Assembly: GCF_000494755.1 (NCBI RefSeq)
Contig: NC_022657.1
Coordinates: 124,001-188,000 of the forward strand
Source of the DNA: Amorphoplanes friuliensis DSM 7358
GTDB taxonomy: Bacteria; Actinomycetota; Actinomycetes; Mycobacteriales; Micromonosporaceae
Direction of reading: 5' to 3'
DNA: 64,000 bases
Part shown: piece by piece, positions 48,573 to 58,296 of the stretch
Numbering within the stretch: the stretch's first letter is position 1
How the letters are laid out: the number at the start of each line of letters is the position of its first letter
Position numbers and translations under genes: made by a program
Notes under the pieces: model-generated
Told to the model about the DNA's origin: nothing
The model's input: the letters and a program-made list of their open reading frames with translations, nothing else
Database searches by the model: none

Positions 48573-49864
48573 CTGCCGAGCCCCGGCTGCGCAGTGCCCG
48601 GACCGCGCCGGTGCAGCCCGGGGACACGCCGGGCCTGGGGCTCATGCGGCTGCCCGCGTTCTGGGTCGTGCTGGCCGTCCTCGTGGCCGGCGGGGTCCGG
48701 ATCGCCATGATCGGCGGGCGGTTCGCCGGCACCTATCCGCTCGCGACCCTGACCGCCGTCGCCCTCTTCGCGCTGCTGGCCGTCCCGTTCTGGTTCGTCG
48801 TCAGCGAGCTGGACTTCCTCGAGCGGGAGCCGCCCGCGCTGATGGCGCTGGCCTTCGCCTGGGGTGGTCTGGTCGCCACGTCCGTGTCCATCCCGGGCAG
48901 CGCGGCGCTCGACGACCTCATCGCCAAGCTCGGCTCACCGCACCTCGCGGCCGACTGGGGAGCCGCGCTGGCCGGGCCGACCGTCGAGGAGATCGCCAAG
49001 ACCCTCGGCGTGGTGGCGATCGTGCTGGTCGCCCGGGCGCAGGTCAACAGCGTGCTCGACGGTGTCGTCTACGGCGCGATGGTCGGTCTGGGCTTCCAGA
49101 TCATCGAAGACATCGTGTACGCGCTGGGCGCCGTCGCGCTCGCCGGCCGTGGCGACCACATCGAGCCGGTGCTCACGACGTTCCTGCTGCGGGGTTTCCT
49201 CGCCGGTCTGTGGAGTCACACGCTCTTCGGCGCGCTGGCCGGCGCCGGCATCGGCTATCTGGTCGTCCGCGCCGACCGGGGCTGGCACACCCGGCTCGGC
49301 GTCGCGATGCTCGCGGTCTTCGGCGCCTGGGCGTCACACGTGCTGTGGAACTCGCCGCTCTTCCGCGATGGTCTCGGCAACGGTGCTCTGGCCCTGCTCG
49401 CGGTGCTGGTCTTCAAGGGCCTGCCACCACTGCTGCTGATCATGGTGCTGGTCCGCGCGGCACACGACCGCGAGGCGGACTACTACGCCGCTCAGCTGGC
49501 CACGCTCGACGACCCGGAACTGATCACCCCGGACGAGCTCGAGGCTCTGAAAGCCGGGTCACGACGGGCCAGCGCCCGCTGGCACGCCCGCACCCGGGCG
49601 GGCTTCCGGGCCCGAGCGGCCGTACGCCGGCTCCAGCGTGCTCAGGCCCAGCTGGCGGTCGAGCTCAGCCGTGGCCGCACCGACCTGGAGCCCTGGTGCC
49701 ACGAGGTACGCCGGCAGCGCCGCATCCTGGCGGGCCTCGGTCACCCGGAGGCGATCGCGCCCGAGGGGAAAGGACCGTGGCGCCGGACCGCCTCGACGGT
49801 CTTCACCACGGCCCTCGCCATCGCCGTTCTCTGGGCCGCCATCAGCACACTCGGCGGCGGCTGA
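48569..49864 (+). CDS. PrsW-family intramembrane metalloprotease-like protein
   Basis: 431-residue polytopic membrane protein. PrsW motifs are visible: GPTVEEIAKTL (metal-site Glu pair), GLGFQIIEDIVYAL, and LWSHTLFGALAGAGIG followed by WASHVLWN (His ligands). PrsW in Bacillus cleaves an anti-sigma factor; the target here is unknown. The N-terminal 30 residues are cytosolic and the C-terminal 130 form a charged helical domain ending in a last membrane segment. Operon with the anchored protein upstream. Confidence 0.9.
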   Translation: MTAEPRLRSARTAPVQPGDTPGLGLMRLPAFWVVLAVLVAGGVRIAMIGGRFAGTYPLATLTAVALFALLAVPFWFVVSELDFLEREPPALMALAFAWGGLVATSVSIPGSAALDDLIAKLGSPHLAADWGAALAGPTVEEIAKTLGVVAIVLVARAQVNSVLDGVVYGAMVGLGFQIIEDIVYALGAVALAGRGDHIEPVLTTFLLRGFLAGLWSHTLFGALAGAGIGYLVVRADRGWHTRLGVAMLAVFGAWASHVLWNSPLFRDGLGNGALALLAVLVFKGLPPLLLIMVLVRAAHDREADYYAAQLATLDDPELITPDELEALKAGSRRASARWHARTRAGFRARAAVRRLQRAQAQLAVELSRGRTDLEPWCHEVRRQRRILAGLGHPEAIAPEGKGPWRRTASTVFTTALAIAVLWAAISTLGGG

Positions 49865-49867
49865 TCG

Positions 49868-50116
49868 TCAGATCTTAGGAGGCAGGCCGCCGTCGCCGTC
49901 CACGATCGTGTCCGGGGTGCCGTCCTCGTCCAGGTCGACCATGGTGATGTCGACCTTGCCGTCGCCGTCCGTGTCGAACTGGAACAGGTCGGCCTTGCCG
50001 TCACCGTCGGTGTCGGAGACCCAGACGTCGGGCTTGCCGTCTCCGTTCGTGTCGGTCGCAAGCAGGTCCACGCGGTCGTTGCCGCGGGTCTCGACGATCT
50101 CCTGGGGCTCACTCAT
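49868..50116 (-). CDS. Asp/Gly 13-residue repeat protein, 82 aa
   Basis: After MSEPQEIVETRGNDRVDLL come four exact-period units: D22-TNGDGKPD, D35-TDGDGKAD, D48-TDGDGKVD and D61-LDEDGTPD, each separated by four hydrophobic-type residues (VWVS, LFQF, ITMV), then DGDGG. The DxDxDGxxD unit matches calcium-binding loops of the EF-hand/dockerin type. No signal peptide. GGAGA precedes ATG 50116. Likely a calcium-binding or folding-on-metal protein; role unknown. Confidence 0.85.
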   Translation of the reverse strand: MSEPQEIVETRGNDRVDLLATDTNGDGKPDVWVSDTDGDGKADLFQFDTDGDGKVDITMVDLDEDGTPDTIVDGDGGLPPKI

Positions 50117-50301
50117 GAACTGTCTCCTCGGTGATGCGTCGGAAAGCGTTCTGCCCAACGTAGGGCCCGGGTCGCCCCCTCGCGACCCGGGACCGAGATC
50201 GAATCTAGAGACCTGCCGCTCGTGTTTGCTCCCGGGAACGTGCCAGCCGGTGTGACCGAAGTCGCTGGCGGCCCCGCAACTCACCGGTAACGTAGCCCGG
50301 C

Positions 50302-50721
50302 ATGAGTACAGCGGCGGACGGCTTGCAGAAGCTCTTCGGCAGCGCCGGCGGCGGCGCGCTCGGCGAGCGGATGGGCATCGACATCACCGAGGCGACCCCG
50401 GAACGGGTGGTCGGCACGATGCCGGTCGAGGGCAACACGCAGCCCTACGGCCTGCTGCACGGTGGTGCGTCGTGCGTGCTCGCGGAGACGCTGGGCTCGG
50501 TCGGGGCGGTGCTGCACGGTGCGACGGTCGACCGTCCGTTCGCCGTCGGGGTCGACATCAACGCCACGCACCACAAGGGTGTGCGTTCCGGGGTCATCAC
50601 CGGGGTCGCGACGCCCGTGCACCGGGGCCGCACGGCGGTGACCTACGAGATCGTCATCACCGACGAGGACGGCGACCGGGTCTGCACGTCCCGGATCACG
50701 TGCCTCCTTCGGGGCGCCTGA
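50302..50721 (+). CDS. PaaI-family hotdog thioesterase
   Basis: 139-residue acyl-CoA thioesterase of the hotdog fold. Seen: TMPVEGNTQPYGLLHGGASCVLAETLGS, in which LLHGG and the following Glu mark the active site, then GVDINATHHKGVRSG. ATG 50302 opens the gene. Substrate (aryl- or acyl-CoA) unknown. Confidence 0.92.
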   Translation: MSTAADGLQKLFGSAGGGALGERMGIDITEATPERVVGTMPVEGNTQPYGLLHGGASCVLAETLGSVGAVLHGATVDRPFAVGVDINATHHKGVRSGVITGVATPVHRGRTAVTYEIVITDEDGDRVCTSRITCLLRGA

Positions 50722-50758
50722 GCGGCGTTTCTTGACGGATCCGCGTACCTTTTCCCAC

Positions 50759-51148
50759 GTGACGGACATACCACAGCACGCCCTGGACGACGCGGCGCAG
50801 GTGCTGCACTGCGCGCTCAGCGGCGACAGCGACGCTGTGGTGGGGACCTTCGACGCGGTCGTCGACCGGTCGGGGGTCGTCGGGGCGTACGACGTGGCTT
50901 GGTGTCTCGCTGCGACGATGGTGGGACAGAACGTGCCCAGGGGTGCCTGGACACTCGACTTCCCCGGGATCGACGACGCGCGGTACGACAAGCGCTGGGT
51001 GGCGCGGTTCGTCAGCGCGTACGTCAACGGCGACATCTCCACCGGTGAGGCCCTCTTCGGCGCCGCGATCGCCGACGGCCAGCTCCCTGACTGCCTGCTG
51101 GCATTGGCGGGTTCGACTGTGGCGACTCTGCGGCATCGGGCGGCATGA
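50759..51148 (+). CDS. hypothetical protein, 129 aa
   Basis: Soluble protein starting at GTG 50759 (VTDIPQHALDDAAQVL). It appears helical, with GAYDVAWCLAATMVG and WVARFVSAYVNGD. No recognised domain. Stop overlaps the DUF2786 start (ATGA), so they are coupled. A TTG at 50732 would add nine residues. Confidence 0.75.
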   Translation: MTDIPQHALDDAAQVLHCALSGDSDAVVGTFDAVVDRSGVVGAYDVAWCLAATMVGQNVPRGAWTLDFPGIDDARYDKRWVARFVSAYVNGDISTGEALFGAAIADGQLPDCLLALAGSTVATLRHRAA

Positions 51149-51822
51149 GCGACGATCCGCTGCTGGCTCGGGTCCGGAAGCTGCTCGCGAAGGCCGAGGA
51201 TCCCGCCTGCACGCCGGCCGAGGCGGAGGCGTTCACCGCCAAGGCCGCTCAGCTGATCGCCAAGTACGGCGTCGACCAGGCGTTGCTCGCGGGCGCCGAT
51301 CCGGCCCTCGATCCGGTGGGTGACCGTGTGGTGACGGTCGTGCCGCCGTACGCGAGGGACAAGGCCGGGTTGCTCGGAGCCGTCGCCGTTGCGATGCGCT
51401 GCCGGGTTGTTCATCTGGAGCGCCGCGGCGCGGCGCGGATCCATCTGTTCGGCCATGCCGCCGACCTGGAACGTGTCGAGCTGCTCTTCACGTCGCTGCT
51501 CGTGCAGGCCGCCCACGGGCTGGCCGCCACGGCGGTGCCGAGCTTCGACCATCCGGCGGCGTTCCGGCGTTCGTGGCTGGTCGGCTTCACCGAGGCGATC
51601 CGGAACCGCCTGACCGAGGCGGAGCGTGAGGCGGCCGCGGACGTTCCCGGCGCCGCCCTCGTGCTGGTCGACCGCACCGAGCTGGTGGACCGCAAGCGCG
51701 ACGAGACCTACCCGAAGCTCATGCGGCTGGGGCCGCGCCGCCTGGCCGGCACCGGCCGCCGGCTGGGGTACGCGGCTGGCCGGACCGCCGACCTCGGCGG
51801 CACCGGCCTGCCCGCCAGTTAG
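51145..51822 (+). CDS. DUF2786 domain-containing protein
   Basis: 225 residues. The N-terminal LLARVRKLLAKAEDPACTPAEAEAFTAKAAQLIAKYG region (in which RKLLAKAEDPAC and AEAEAFTAKA are the signature parts) defines DUF2786, also seen in phage proteins. The C-terminal half holds FGHAADLERVELLFTSLL, as in longer family members. Function unknown. Ends with a 4-base overlap against the convergent gene. Confidence 0.85.
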   Translation: MSDDPLLARVRKLLAKAEDPACTPAEAEAFTAKAAQLIAKYGVDQALLAGADPALDPVGDRVVTVVPPYARDKAGLLGAVAVAMRCRVVHLERRGAARIHLFGHAADLERVELLFTSLLVQAAHGLAATAVPSFDHPAAFRRSWLVGFTEAIRNRLTEAEREAAADVPGAALVLVDRTELVDRKRDETYPKLMRLGPRRLAGTGRRLGYAAGRTADLGGTGLPAS

Positions 51823-52136
51823 ATCCCGTCGGAGTTCTTGAGATAGAGCGCCTTCGCGTACTGCGCGGCGGCCGCCTCGTTGTACATGGTCGCCTGGGAC
51901 ATGTACCAGCCGTTGTCCGACAGCGCCTTCTTCGCCGCGGTCGTGCCTGACCAGCGGATGTCGGCGTCAACCTCGGACATCCCGCGCGCCTTGAAGTTGC
52001 GCCGCATCTGCATCTTGCCGGACCGGAAGTTCTCCGCGGCTTCCTCCGCCTGCCTCATGCAGGAGAACCCCTTCTCGCTCAGAGCCTCTGCCATGTTCCA
52101 GGCCGCCTGTTCCTCCGCGTTCTTGAACTTCAGCAC
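51819..52136 (-). CDS. hypothetical helical protein, 105 aa
   Basis: GTG 52136 is chosen because GGGAGG lies 7 bases upstream; a longer frame to 52184 has no site. The product is Ala/Asn/Glu-rich and apparently all-helical (NAEEQAAWNMAEALSEKGF, AAKKALSDNGWYMSQ, TMYNEAAAAQYAKAL). Not recognised. Confidence 0.65.
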   Translation of the reverse strand: MLKFKNAEEQAAWNMAEALSEKGFSCMRQAEEAAENFRSGKMQMRRNFKARGMSEVDADIRWSGTTAAKKALSDNGWYMSQATMYNEAAAAQYAKALYLKNSDGI

Positions 52137-52298
52137 GTCGTTCCTCCCGTGAACTTTGTTCCCGGATAGCTCTACGTAATGCACCGCCGTAGCGCTAGGT
52201 CCTCACGCGGAACTGCAAGAAAGGTCAAACTGGGCTCGGTGCGCCGCCCACGGGTGACGGCAGCATGATCATGAGCGTCATTGGGCAAGAAGACGAGC

Positions 52299-52727
52299 AT
52301 GGCCTTCCTGAGCGCACAGTCACCGCCGGGCATGATCGAGCTGCAGAGCTGGGTGCTCGACACCCCGGCACAGCTACGGGTCCTGCGGGCCGGTCTGCAC
52401 GAGGCCATCACCGGTCAGCCACTGCCGGCGGGTGCGCAGCTGGACGAGATCCCCGAGAAGATGGTCCTGGTGGCCACGGAACTCGCGACCAACGCCCTGC
52501 GGCACGGCCTGCCGCCGACGATCGTGCGGCTGGGGCGTACCAAATCGATCTTTGTCCTGGACGTCGCCGACCACAGCCCCGACGTGATCCCGCAGTACAC
52601 CGACGACCGGCCGCCCGGTGCCGGCGGGCTCGGGCTTCAGCTGGCGAAGAAGTTCGCGCTGGAGATCGGCTGGTACATCGAGGACGACACCAAGCACGTG
52701 TGGGCGGAGTTCCCGGTGGCGGACTGA
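52299..52727 (+). CDS. RsbW-like anti-sigma kinase/ATP-binding protein
   Basis: 142-residue HATPase_c protein: N box VATELATNALRHG and G box GAGGLGLQLAKKF. Such proteins bind sigma factors or STAS antagonists in partner switching. ATG 52299 is preferred over TTG 52281. A STAS-domain gene follows 37 bases later, but no sigma gene adjoins. Confidence 0.88.
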   Translation: MAFLSAQSPPGMIELQSWVLDTPAQLRVLRAGLHEAITGQPLPAGAQLDEIPEKMVLVATELATNALRHGLPPTIVRLGRTKSIFVLDVADHSPDVIPQYTDDRPPGAGGLGLQLAKKFALEIGWYIEDDTKHVWAEFPVAD

Positions 52728-52764
52728 TTTATGATCACGGAACTGCCGATTTTCCGAGGTGTAC

Positions 52765-53070
52765 GTGACCGAACCGACTTACCAGATCACCCGCGAGGCC
52801 GCCGTTGTCCGGCTCGCCGGTGACTTCGACATCAACGCCCGCGACGAGCTGCGAACAACACTCCTCGAAGCCATCCACGCCGCCGGCCCCGCCGAGGTCG
52901 TGGTCGACTTCGACGAGGCGGCGTTCCTGGACAGCGAGGCGATGGGTGCGCTGATCGAAGGTCTCAACGCGGGTCGTGAGGCCGGTGTGCCGTTGCGGAT
53001 CGTGAACGCCAAGGGCCTGGTGCACCGGGTGCTCGAGGTCTCCGGCGTCCTGGACCTCTTCAACGCCTAG
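52765..53070 (+). CDS. STAS-domain anti-sigma factor antagonist
   Basis: 101-residue SpoIIAA/RsbV-like protein. Seen: VVRLAGDFDINARDELR, then VVVDFDEAAFLDSEAMGALI with the likely phosphorylated Ser (FLDSEAMG). GTG 52765 is chosen since GAGG lies 5 bases upstream. Likely partner of the upstream RsbW-like protein. Its stop overlaps the convergent GDSL gene by 4 bases. Confidence 0.9.
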   Translation: MTEPTYQITREAAVVRLAGDFDINARDELRTTLLEAIHAAGPAEVVVDFDEAAFLDSEAMGALIEGLNAGREAGVPLRIVNAKGLVHRVLEVSGVLDLFNA

Positions 53071-54104
53071 ACGTTGAGCAGGTTGCCCGGGCCGGTCCAC
53101 TTCTCGATCGTGCGGGTGCGCTTGACGAGCTTGCCGTCCACGCGTACCCGGTAGCTCTTCTGGACCGACCGCAGCGTCAGCCAGGCACGGACCCGGCGCT
53201 TCACGCCGTCGATCTCGACCGTCGCGGTCCGCAGCTTCCAGGTCCGGCACTCCGTGCGGTGGTGGGTCTCGCCGTCGACGACGGCCTTGAAACCCAGGCA
53301 CCGGTACGCCGTACGCGCGCGGTACGGGTTGGCGCCCGTGTCACCGGAGGTCCCGTAGACCCGTGACATCGCCCGGTACCAGTTCCAGGCCATCTTCGAG
53401 TAGCCGAACTCGTTGGGGTGCCGCAGGTCGTGCAGGTCGATGCCGCCGACGGAGGACTGGTCCACGAGGGTGATCAGCGGGTCGTTCTTCTCCGCGACCA
53501 GCTTCGGGATGAGGCGGTTGTAGGTGCGGCCGTTCGCGAGCTCCCGCGGCGCACGGGCACTGATGATCTTCGCGACGAAGATGCGCGCCTCGGGGCGTGC
53601 CGCCCGGATCTGGTCGATCAGCGCGGAGAGCTTGCCGGCGGTGGCGTAGGGACCGTCACCCTGCTTGAGGTTGTTCGTCCCGGCGTGGAGCAGGACGACG
53701 TCGGGGCGGGACTGGGACAGCCACCCGTCGAGCTCCTCGGACAGCTCGTCGATGCTCCAGCCGCCGTGACCCTCGTGCTGGATGTCCGTGCCGGTGCCGG
53801 AAGCCTGCGAACCGACGTAGTTGATCTGCAGGCCGCCCTTGAGCAGACGCTGCGCCAGGTCCATCCGGTACGAGCTGCGGTTCGGCCCGCCGGTGCCGAG
53901 GGTGATCGAGTCACCGAGGGGCATGACGCGCAACGCGGTGAAGGTGGCAGCCTTCGCGTCGTCGGCCTTGACCGTGGCGGCGGGGTCGGCCTTGGCGGCC
54001 TCCGACGTACCGGTCCCGGCGATCAGGCCGATGGCCAGCAGTCCGGTTACGGCCTTGATGCCCAGGCGACGCGCGCCCACCCACTTGTGCCCAGCAGATC
54101 CCAC
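53067..54104 (-). CDS. secreted SGNH/GDSL hydrolase
   Basis: 345-residue esterase/lipase with signal peptide (residues 1-40). Blocks: I MPLGDSITLGTGG, III HAGTNNLKQG, V DLRHPNEFGYSKMAWN supplying Asp-His. A C-terminal extension of about 90 residues carries Cys pairs and basic strands (RVRAWLTLRSVQKSYRVRVDG), perhaps a surface- or polymer-binding module. GTG 54104 has GGAGG 8 bases upstream. Confidence 0.9.
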   Translation of the reverse strand: MGSAGHKWVGARRLGIKAVTGLLAIGLIAGTGTSEAAKADPAATVKADDAKAATFTALRVMPLGDSITLGTGGPNRSSYRMDLAQRLLKGGLQINYVGSQASGTGTDIQHEGHGGWSIDELSEELDGWLSQSRPDVVLLHAGTNNLKQGDGPYATAGKLSALIDQIRAARPEARIFVAKIISARAPRELANGRTYNRLIPKLVAEKNDPLITLVDQSSVGGIDLHDLRHPNEFGYSKMAWNWYRAMSRVYGTSGDTGANPYRARTAYRCLGFKAVVDGETHHRTECRTWKLRTATVEIDGVKRRVRAWLTLRSVQKSYRVRVDGKLVKRTRTIEKWTGPGNLLNV

Positions 54105-54220
54105 GACGGCCCCTCCAAGTCGCCAGCACTGACGCCGGAAAGATCGGGTGCGGGCGGGGCCATACGAGACCCGGCAGGTAGCCGTGAGTTGTGATCAAGG
54201 TGCAAGATCCGGCCGGGTGG

Positions 54221-54769
54221 TCAGCCGATGATGACGCCCAACCCGAGCAGCAGGCCGAGACCCCCGAGGATGCCGAGCACGACCCAGCGCTTGTCGACGT
54301 GCACCCGGCGTGCGTACGCCCGGGCCGCGAAAACGAAGAGCAGTCCGGGAACGCCCCAGATGAGCCAGGTCGCCCCGAAGTTGAACCACCCCTCGGCGCT
54401 CATGTTGCTGATTCCCTTGTTGATCGGCTCCATGACGCCGGTCAGGATCAGCGCCTTCACGACCGTCTCGGCGATCGGATAGGCCAGCTGGACCGCGGCG
54501 GCACCCCACAGCCCGGCGAGCAGCAGCCAACCCGGCACGAACCGCCCCCACCCCGCAATCGAGGCGACGGCCAGCAGGACCGTGACCAGCCGTAACACGA
54601 TCGCCAGGACGACCACGCCGTTGTCGGTGAGGGTCTTGCCCTGGAAGAACGTCCAGAGGACCACGTTGCTGGTCACAAGGCAGAAGATGCCGATGTACCA
54701 GGCTGCGGCGAGGGCCGGCCACCTCGGCGACGTCGAGCGGCCGGTCGCAGGCGCATCGATGACGGTCAT
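54221..54769 (-). CDS. small polytopic membrane protein
   Basis: 182 residues with about five hydrophobic segments (YIGIFCLVTSNVVLWTFF, VVVLAIVLRLVTVLLAVASI, LLLAGLWGAAAVQLAYPIA, GATWLIWGVPGLLFVFAA, WVVLGILGGLGLLLGLGVII). ATG 54769 with GAGG 8 bases upstream. Not recognised. Confidence 0.8.
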   Translation of the reverse strand: MTVIDAPATGRSTSPRWPALAAAWYIGIFCLVTSNVVLWTFFQGKTLTDNGVVVLAIVLRLVTVLLAVASIAGWGRFVPGWLLLAGLWGAAAVQLAYPIAETVVKALILTGVMEPINKGISNMSAEGWFNFGATWLIWGVPGLLFVFAARAYARRVHVDKRWVVLGILGGLGLLLGLGVIIG

Positions 54770-54839
54770 AGGTTCAGCCTCGTCACCACCACCACGGCGG
54801 ACAATCGGGCACACCCCGGATCCGCCTCAGGGATGCCCC

Positions 54840-56035
<1,196 letters not shown>

Positions 56036-56048
<13 letters not shown>

Positions 56049-56407
56049 TCGCTCATGTCGAGAACCGGTCGCACCTCAACCTCGGTGTACGCCGCGTCAG
56101 GCACCTTCGCCGCCCAGCCGATCGCCTCGTCCAGCGACTCGACGTCGATCAGATAAAAACCTGCGAGATGCTCCTTGACCTCGGCGAACGGCCCGTCCGA
56201 GGCGACTGTCTTCCCGTCGCGTACGGAAACCCACCGGGCCAGCGACGGATCCCCCAGCCCCTCGGAGGAAACCAGCACCCCGGCCTTCGCCATTTCCTCA
56301 CTGAGCTGCAGATGCCCCCGCCCGAACTCGAACCGCTGCTGCTCGCTGAGGGTCTCCCACACGGCCAGGGAACGCTCGTTCGACTGAATCAGGATCAGGT
56401 ACTTCAT
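56036..56407 (-). CDS. YCII/DGPF-domain protein
   Basis: 123-residue protein: MKYLILIQSNERSLAVWETL, then DGKTVASDGPFAEVKEHLAGFYLI with the DGPF signature. Partner gene of the following ECF sigma factor; in the related group, DGPF proteins are targets or modulators of the sigma. GGAGG precedes ATG 56407. Confidence 0.9.
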
Positions 56408-56506
56408 CGGTGCCTCCACGGGTCGCCGGAAATTCTTCCACCCGGGACGTCGAAGCGGCCCCGCCTGCTTCTACATCCAGGTGACCGACTCCGAAAGGCA
56501 GAACCC

Positions 56507-56935
56507 ATGGACTCCGCAAAGATCACCCAACTGGTCCACCACCGCGCCGCCGCCGTAAGCGCCAAGGACGCCGCCGCGATCGTGGCATCCAACGGCCCGA
56601 CCATCGTCGAATACAACCTGGCGCCGCCGCTCCGCCAGCCGTCCGCCGGCCGCGACCCGGTCCCGCTGGAAAAGTGGCTGGCAACTTTTGAAGGCCCGAT
56701 GAGCATGCAGGTCACAGATCTGGAGGTCACGGTCGACGGCGAGGTGGCCTTCACGACCAGCCTGAATTGCCTGACCGCGACCCCGGCGGGCAGCACGGAA
56801 AGCTTCAGCCTGTGGTTCCGCGCGACCCTCGGCCTCCGCAAAACCAGCGGCGAATGGCAGGTCGTCCACTCTCACGAGTCGGTCCCGTTCGACATGGACG
56901 GGACGTTCCAAGCCTCCATCAACCTGCATCCCTAG
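56507..56935 (+). CDS. SnoaL/NTF2-like protein
   Basis: 142-residue alpha+beta-barrel protein. Typical are LVHHRAAAVSAKDAAAIVAS at the start, PSAGRDPVPLEKWLATFEGP in the middle and LRKTSGEWQVVHSHESVPFD at the end. AAAGG lies 8 bases upstream of ATG 56507. Divergent from the YCII/ECF operon, whose targets often include such genes. Ligand unknown. Confidence 0.85.
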   Translation: MDSAKITQLVHHRAAAVSAKDAAAIVASNGPTIVEYNLAPPLRQPSAGRDPVPLEKWLATFEGPMSMQVTDLEVTVDGEVAFTTSLNCLTATPAGSTESFSLWFRATLGLRKTSGEWQVVHSHESVPFDMDGTFQASINLHP

Positions 56936-56943
56936 GAGGTTCC

Positions 56944-57756
56944 TCAGGTCAGCATCCACTCCGGGGTCTGGGCGGCGACGCCGGGTTTCAGGCTGAGGCG
57001 AAGCCGGGTGAGCTCGGCGTCCTGTGGCATCTCGAACACGATGGTCCGGGCGAACTCCCACCTCGGTTCGATCAAGGCGTCGGGAAACGCCGCCAGGGCC
57101 GCGGTCATGGTGGTGTCGCGCTGGTACCACTCGTCCTTGGCGTCGGCGACCCACGCGTACTTCTGCAGCTGGGCGATGAACGGGACGGTGCCGGTGTTCT
57201 TCGCGTTCACAGTGACCGACACCAGCCGGTCGCCGGTCGCGGGTTTCAACTCCGGGAAGCTTGACAGCTCCGGGTCCTCCACGCGCACGACGGAGATTGT
57301 CATCTGTTCACCGTTGTCGCCATTCATGATCACGGAGCCATCGCGAGGAACGGTGCCGCCGGCTGGGACGGGTGCCGGGCTTGAAGGCATGGTCGGCGGT
57401 GTCCAGCTGGGGCTGGCTGTCACCCGGGCAGGAAATGTGGAGGCGGAGGCCTGCGGCGCCGCAGCGGTGCTGGTCTTGATGTTCCAGCCGGCGAGCATCC
57501 CGCCGAGGGCGGCCACGACGGCCACCGCGATCAGGGCCGCCCAACGGGACCAGTGCGGCTGCGCCGGGGGAGATGGCGGCACGAGAGGATGTTGCGAGGG
57601 CGCGACAACTGGGGACGAGGGCTGGTCGGCGGTGTCCCTGTGCCGGCCGGCCCGGACCGCGAGCGCCCCACCGGCAGCGGCCACGCCGGCCACGGCGACG
57701 AGAACCATCCAGAGGGGGCGCTTGCGCCGGCTCTGACGTCGAGGCGGCGCGGTCAT
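56944..57756 (-). CDS. membrane protein with DUF4352-like extracellular domain
   Basis: 270 residues with two hydrophobic segments (WMVLVAVAGVAAAGGALAV and WAALIAVAVVAALGGMLAGW), a Pro/Thr/Ser linker, then a beta-rich domain from about residue 150 (VRVEDPELSSFPELKPATGDRLVSVTV in part; the DRLVSVTVNAKNTGTV segment is diagnostic). Resembles DUF4352 or TRF2-like domains of secreted lipoproteins. Function unknown. Confidence 0.75.
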   Translation of the reverse strand: MTAPPRRQSRRKRPLWMVLVAVAGVAAAGGALAVRAGRHRDTADQPSSPVVAPSQHPLVPPSPPAQPHWSRWAALIAVAVVAALGGMLAGWNIKTSTAAAPQASASTFPARVTASPSWTPPTMPSSPAPVPAGGTVPRDGSVIMNGDNGEQMTISVVRVEDPELSSFPELKPATGDRLVSVTVNAKNTGTVPFIAQLQKYAWVADAKDEWYQRDTTMTAALAAFPDALIEPRWEFARTIVFEMPQDAELTRLRLSLKPGVAAQTPEWMLT

Positions 57757-57869
57757 GCTCCACGCATCGACAGGGCCGGCGCAGGGTTGAGGACAATCAG
57801 TGCCCGGACAGCAAAACGCCCACCGTGCGTTTCCGCAGGTGGGCGGTGCTCAAAGCCCGGCGAGAGGCT

Positions 57870-57946
57870 TGGTGGCCAGGGGCGGGGTCGAACCGCCGAC
57901 CTTCCGATTTTCAGTCGGACGCTCGTACCAACTGAGCTACCTGGCC
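57870..57946 (-). tRNA. tRNA-Phe (GAA)
   Basis: Cloverleaf read on the minus strand: acceptor GGCCAGG/CTGGCC, anticodon stem TCCGA/TCGGA with loop CTGAAAA, so anticodon GAA. T loop GGTTCGACC. CCA appears encoded at the 3' end. Confidence 0.93.
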
Positions 57947-57980
57947 TTGCCGCGCTGTGTGCGCGGACCTCGCTGTTTTG

Positions 57981-58054
57981 CGGTCCTGACGGGACTTGAA
58001 CCCGCGACCTCCGCCTTGACAGGGCGGCGAGCACTCCAACTGCTCCACAGGACC
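57981..58054 (-). tRNA. tRNA-Asp (GTC)
   Basis: Acceptor GGTCCTG/CAGGACC with G discriminator. Anticodon stem CCGCC/GGCGG, loop CTGTCAA, anticodon GTC. CCA not encoded. Confidence 0.93.
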
Positions 58055-58101
58055 TTGCTGTGCTGCTACTTCCTATCACGTACCCGACCGAGGTCGGTCC
58101 G

Positions 58102-58174
58102 TACCCCCAACGGGATTCGAACCCGTGCTACCGCCTTGAAAGGGCGGCGTCCTGGGCCACTAGACGATGAGGGC
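58102..58174 (-). tRNA. tRNA-Glu (TTC)
   Basis: Acceptor GCCCTCA pairs with TGGGGGT (two G-U). Anticodon stem CCGCC/GGCGG, loop CTTTCAA, anticodon TTC. T loop GGTTCGAATC. CCA not encoded. Confidence 0.93.
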
Positions 58175-58296
58175 AACCCCGCCATCATTGCATATTTCCA
58201 CTTCCGGCGGCGTGGGCCCCAACCGGCCCGCTTGGGGCTTGGAAAGCATACGTGATCCTGTGCCTCTCCTCCAAACCGGTATCCCTTCGGCCGCGT

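Noticed and set aside
57573..58255. Open frames across 57.6-58.2 kb
   Set aside because: They overlap three well-formed tRNA genes and have no domains or ribosome binding sites.
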